In this document: one piece after another, positions 61,601 to 64,000 of the stretch
Layout of the letters: each line of letters begins with the position of its first letter
Position numbering within the stretch: the stretch's first letter is position 1
Source: Todiramphus chloris collaris
Taxonomy: Eukaryota; Chordata; Aves; Coraciiformes; Alcedinidae
NCBI GenBank assembly: GCA_025345505.1
Contig: JANVCC010000077.1
Span: forward strand, 6,653,494-6,717,493
DNA: 64,000 nucleotides
Direction of reading: 5' to 3'
Position numbers and translations under genes: made by a program
The notes under the pieces: generated by a model
Seen by the model: the letters and a program-made list of their open reading frames with translations, nothing else
Databases searched by the model: none
What the model was told of the DNA's origin: nothing

Positions 61601-64000
61601 CGATTCCAGCAAGAGGGACTATGCCTCCTACATTTGCAGAGGCCACTGAACTGAGAAGGGCTGCAAGTCAAATAGGAAAAAAAGAGCCTGGAAAAAAGGT
61701 GATTCTGCAGGGACTAGAGCAGGGCAGAAATAATCAAGCATAAATGCAGAAAAGGGTGCACACTGAATTATGAGATGAGCTTGATGTTGTCTCTTTGCAA
61801 AAGCGGTGAGCAGAATGCTGGGCTGACCAGGGCCCGAGACCAGTCTGCAGCAGCAGGTGGAGTAGCCTTGCTGCACGCAGGGCTGGGGACACCTGAGCAG
61901 AAGCACCAGTTGCAACCTGGGAGATTCAGACAGTAGGAAAAGTCTTTTAATTGTTAAGTGTGGGGAAGCAATGCAGTCGATTGAATGAGGCTGACAGAGA
62001 ATCTGTATCACAGGAGATTTTGAAATACAAGTGGGGAACGAGTGAGCATGACAAAGGTAAAGCTGTTTCTGTCCTGGAGGAGGGGCAGGGGCCAGGGGTG
62101 GCCTCATCTCCTTCTTTCCATAGTCATGTCTTTGGTTGCTGCACTGCAGTTAGGACTTGAGTTCTCAGAACCAACCGAGGTTAGAGCCAGCTGCATGCAC
62201 ACAACTTGTGCAGGTTCATGAGTTGTGCAGGAGGACAGTGTGTTTTCCATGTACTTACAGTGTCTTCATTTTAATTTATTGCCCACAGGGCTGCACAACA
62301 TAATGAGGAAGGCAGCACTCCAAGGAAAACATCCCTGACTGAACTTCAGCGTCCTCAGCTAATCCCTCTGCTCAAGAGACCAACTCAACCCAACCTAGTG
62401 CCAGCACATTGATCAGTTCACATAATCAATGAGTTTGGGTTCAGTTACATAAGCCAAAACAGCAATAGATGCAACTAGTAACTCTTTGTATTCCAAGAAA
62501 TGTAGATGCACATGCAAGCATCCCTAATTTCATCCATGCAAGCCTATAAAATGTCATAATGAGCCAGACCAGTAGCTCATCTAGTTAACCAGGCTGTGAC
62601 TGTGTATTTCCATGTAATCATCTCCTTTCTCTGGAAAAGCACCTTTGGAGGTCGTTCCACATACTGTCGAATGGCAGGAATGTAGCAGAGTGATATTGGC
62701 ATCTTGCAGTCATGAAAGATTTTACCCAGGTAGAAGCATTGTACACACAGAGCTCAGGAAACAATTCCCTCGAGCCCTCCTGAAATCAAAATATCTACAT
62801 CTTTCTGAGACTGAATCTAAATGGTATTTCTTATCCTACCATTCCTTGCAGAGCTAGGAACTGGGGAAAATGGACTATATCTGTGAAGAATCCCTTCTGT
62901 TGGAAAAATCATGCTAACAAAGGATGTCTTCATTTGTCCTCATCATCTACAGGGCTCTATGACATGCACAGGAGGGAAGCGTTTTAAGTAAATCACCCCA
63001 GCCTGACTTCAAAGGAAAGTGAGCTGGACAAGATGTGCCAAAGGGTTTAACATCTGCACCGTTCCTATAAAGCATTGTTTTGCCCTTCATACTTAGTGAG
63101 GAGACACCCACATGTGTTTTCCACTTTCATTGTGAAAGCAGGAAATGTTTAATTAAAATCAAGCTTAACCTACTTTGTTTTCTCCTCATGCCAAAGTAAC
63201 ATCAACCGCTGAGAGGGAGGATCTGTGAGTCTTGGCACCCAACTGACCTCACCCAGAGGAGGGACAGAGACGGAGAGATCTGGACAGATCCACTGGGAAG
63301 ATATCTGTATCCCTGGGGCACGGGAACAAATTAGGTCCTGTACCAGGAAGGGCAGAACTTGCCGTGTGCTGGGGAAATCCAACAGAGAGAGCTGTAGTGG
63401 GGCTCTCATCAGGAGATGCAGTCCACCTGTCCTGCTCCAGTCTGCCACCCTCATCCGCCACAGTGACTTGGAATTACCAGAGCTGAAGTGAGGGCAGCTG
63501 CAAATACTGTGCTCCAGAATCCTCCTCAAATCCAGCAGCCATGGCTTGAGGTACTGAATTAGATTTAGAAACAGATTTATATCCTTGCTGGATCAAGCCA
63601 AAGAAAGGAGAGTCCATCCATTTTAATAGCCAGATTTTATTATGTGGTGCCTTTCATTTGCCAAGAGCTGAAAAGCTTTTCACTGACCATATGGTGACAC
63701 AAACCTTTGTGTTGTGTGTCACTAATGCAGAAAACACTCCTATGGTCATGACTGCTTTGGAAGGAAGTTTAAGGCTGCAGACTCTTTTTCCCAGAGACAA
63801 CTCTACTTCCAATTACACATCATGATGTTTTGAACCTGACTTTGCTTCACCACAGGTGGTCCTCTCAAGTGTTTTTTGCTATGGTGCTGAAGTGCCAGGA
63901 GAGGCACTAGTTCTCTCAGGAAAAACAAAAAAATACATGTAACAGGAACTTGCCATGCAGTGAAGTCAGTAAAGTAAGCCAAGTCCCTGGAGATATCCAC

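Larger units (their letters stand above)
58039..64000. other. Gene-free stretch to window end
   Basis: No gene is supported. It includes a 38-bp alternating purine-pyrimidine run (58490-58527) and a MEF2-like site (58690-58699). The larger minus-strand ORFs at 61628-62107 (159 codons) and 63170-63529 (119 codons) are in GC-richer sequence and have no recognised domain. Confidence 0.5.

Noticed and set aside
61628-62107. 159-codon minus-strand ORF
   Set aside because: It is Pro/Leu/Gln-rich in GC-richer sequence, has no domain, and is not supported by splice sites or a promoter.
22850-64000. Expected neighbour gene ADRB1
   Set aside because: ADRB1 is a single-exon receptor of over 400 codons. 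No ORF of that size is on either strand, so it must lie beyond the window.

Overview
The window looks like part of a bird chromosome. It has vertebrate-style split coding exons, about 40% GC, CR1 non-LTR retrotransposon fragments (19848-20084, 32813-32870, 49385-49488, 52747-52990) and a solo retroviral LTR (1704-2262) of a kind common in Neoaves. There are no bacterial-type genes or operons.

One gene is recognisable: the 3' part of NHLRC2 (NHL repeat-containing protein 2) on the + strand. Seven coding exons (1544-1673, 9631-9724, 10200-10431, 10893-11015, 12082-12291, 13155-13380, 14832-15097) join in phase into 1281 nt, giving 426 residues plus a TAA stop. This is most of the NHL beta-propeller and the whole C-terminal beta domain. 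The start codon, the thioredoxin-like domain and the first propeller part lie upstream of the window. One intron (12292-13154) has a GC-AG rather than GT-AG boundary. The 3' UTR starts at 15098. Candidate poly(A) signals lie at 16307 and 22806, so its length is not settled.

From about 23 kb to 64 kb I find no gene that I can support. In other amniotes the gene after NHLRC2 is ADRB1, an intronless receptor gene. No ORF long enough for it is present, so this stretch is probably the NHLRC2-ADRB1 intergenic region. It holds CR1 fragments, a probable old L2-like LINE piece (about 26.88-27.15 kb), a probable MIR-type SINE (about 39.35 kb; another lies in an NHLRC2 intron at about 4.8 kb), microsatellites, an A/C-rich low-complexity tract (57.85-58.04 kb), a few exon-like units that could belong to a non-coding transcript, and stretches that look like enhancer candidates.

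I did not find a new multi-gene biological system. The better leads are the GC-AG intron, a cryptic acceptor that would create a stop-containing exon extension, complementary TA/CA repeats on either side of the penultimate exon, a CR1 copy with an internal deletion and flanking 9-bp repeats, and two pairs of exon-like units downstream of NHLRC2.
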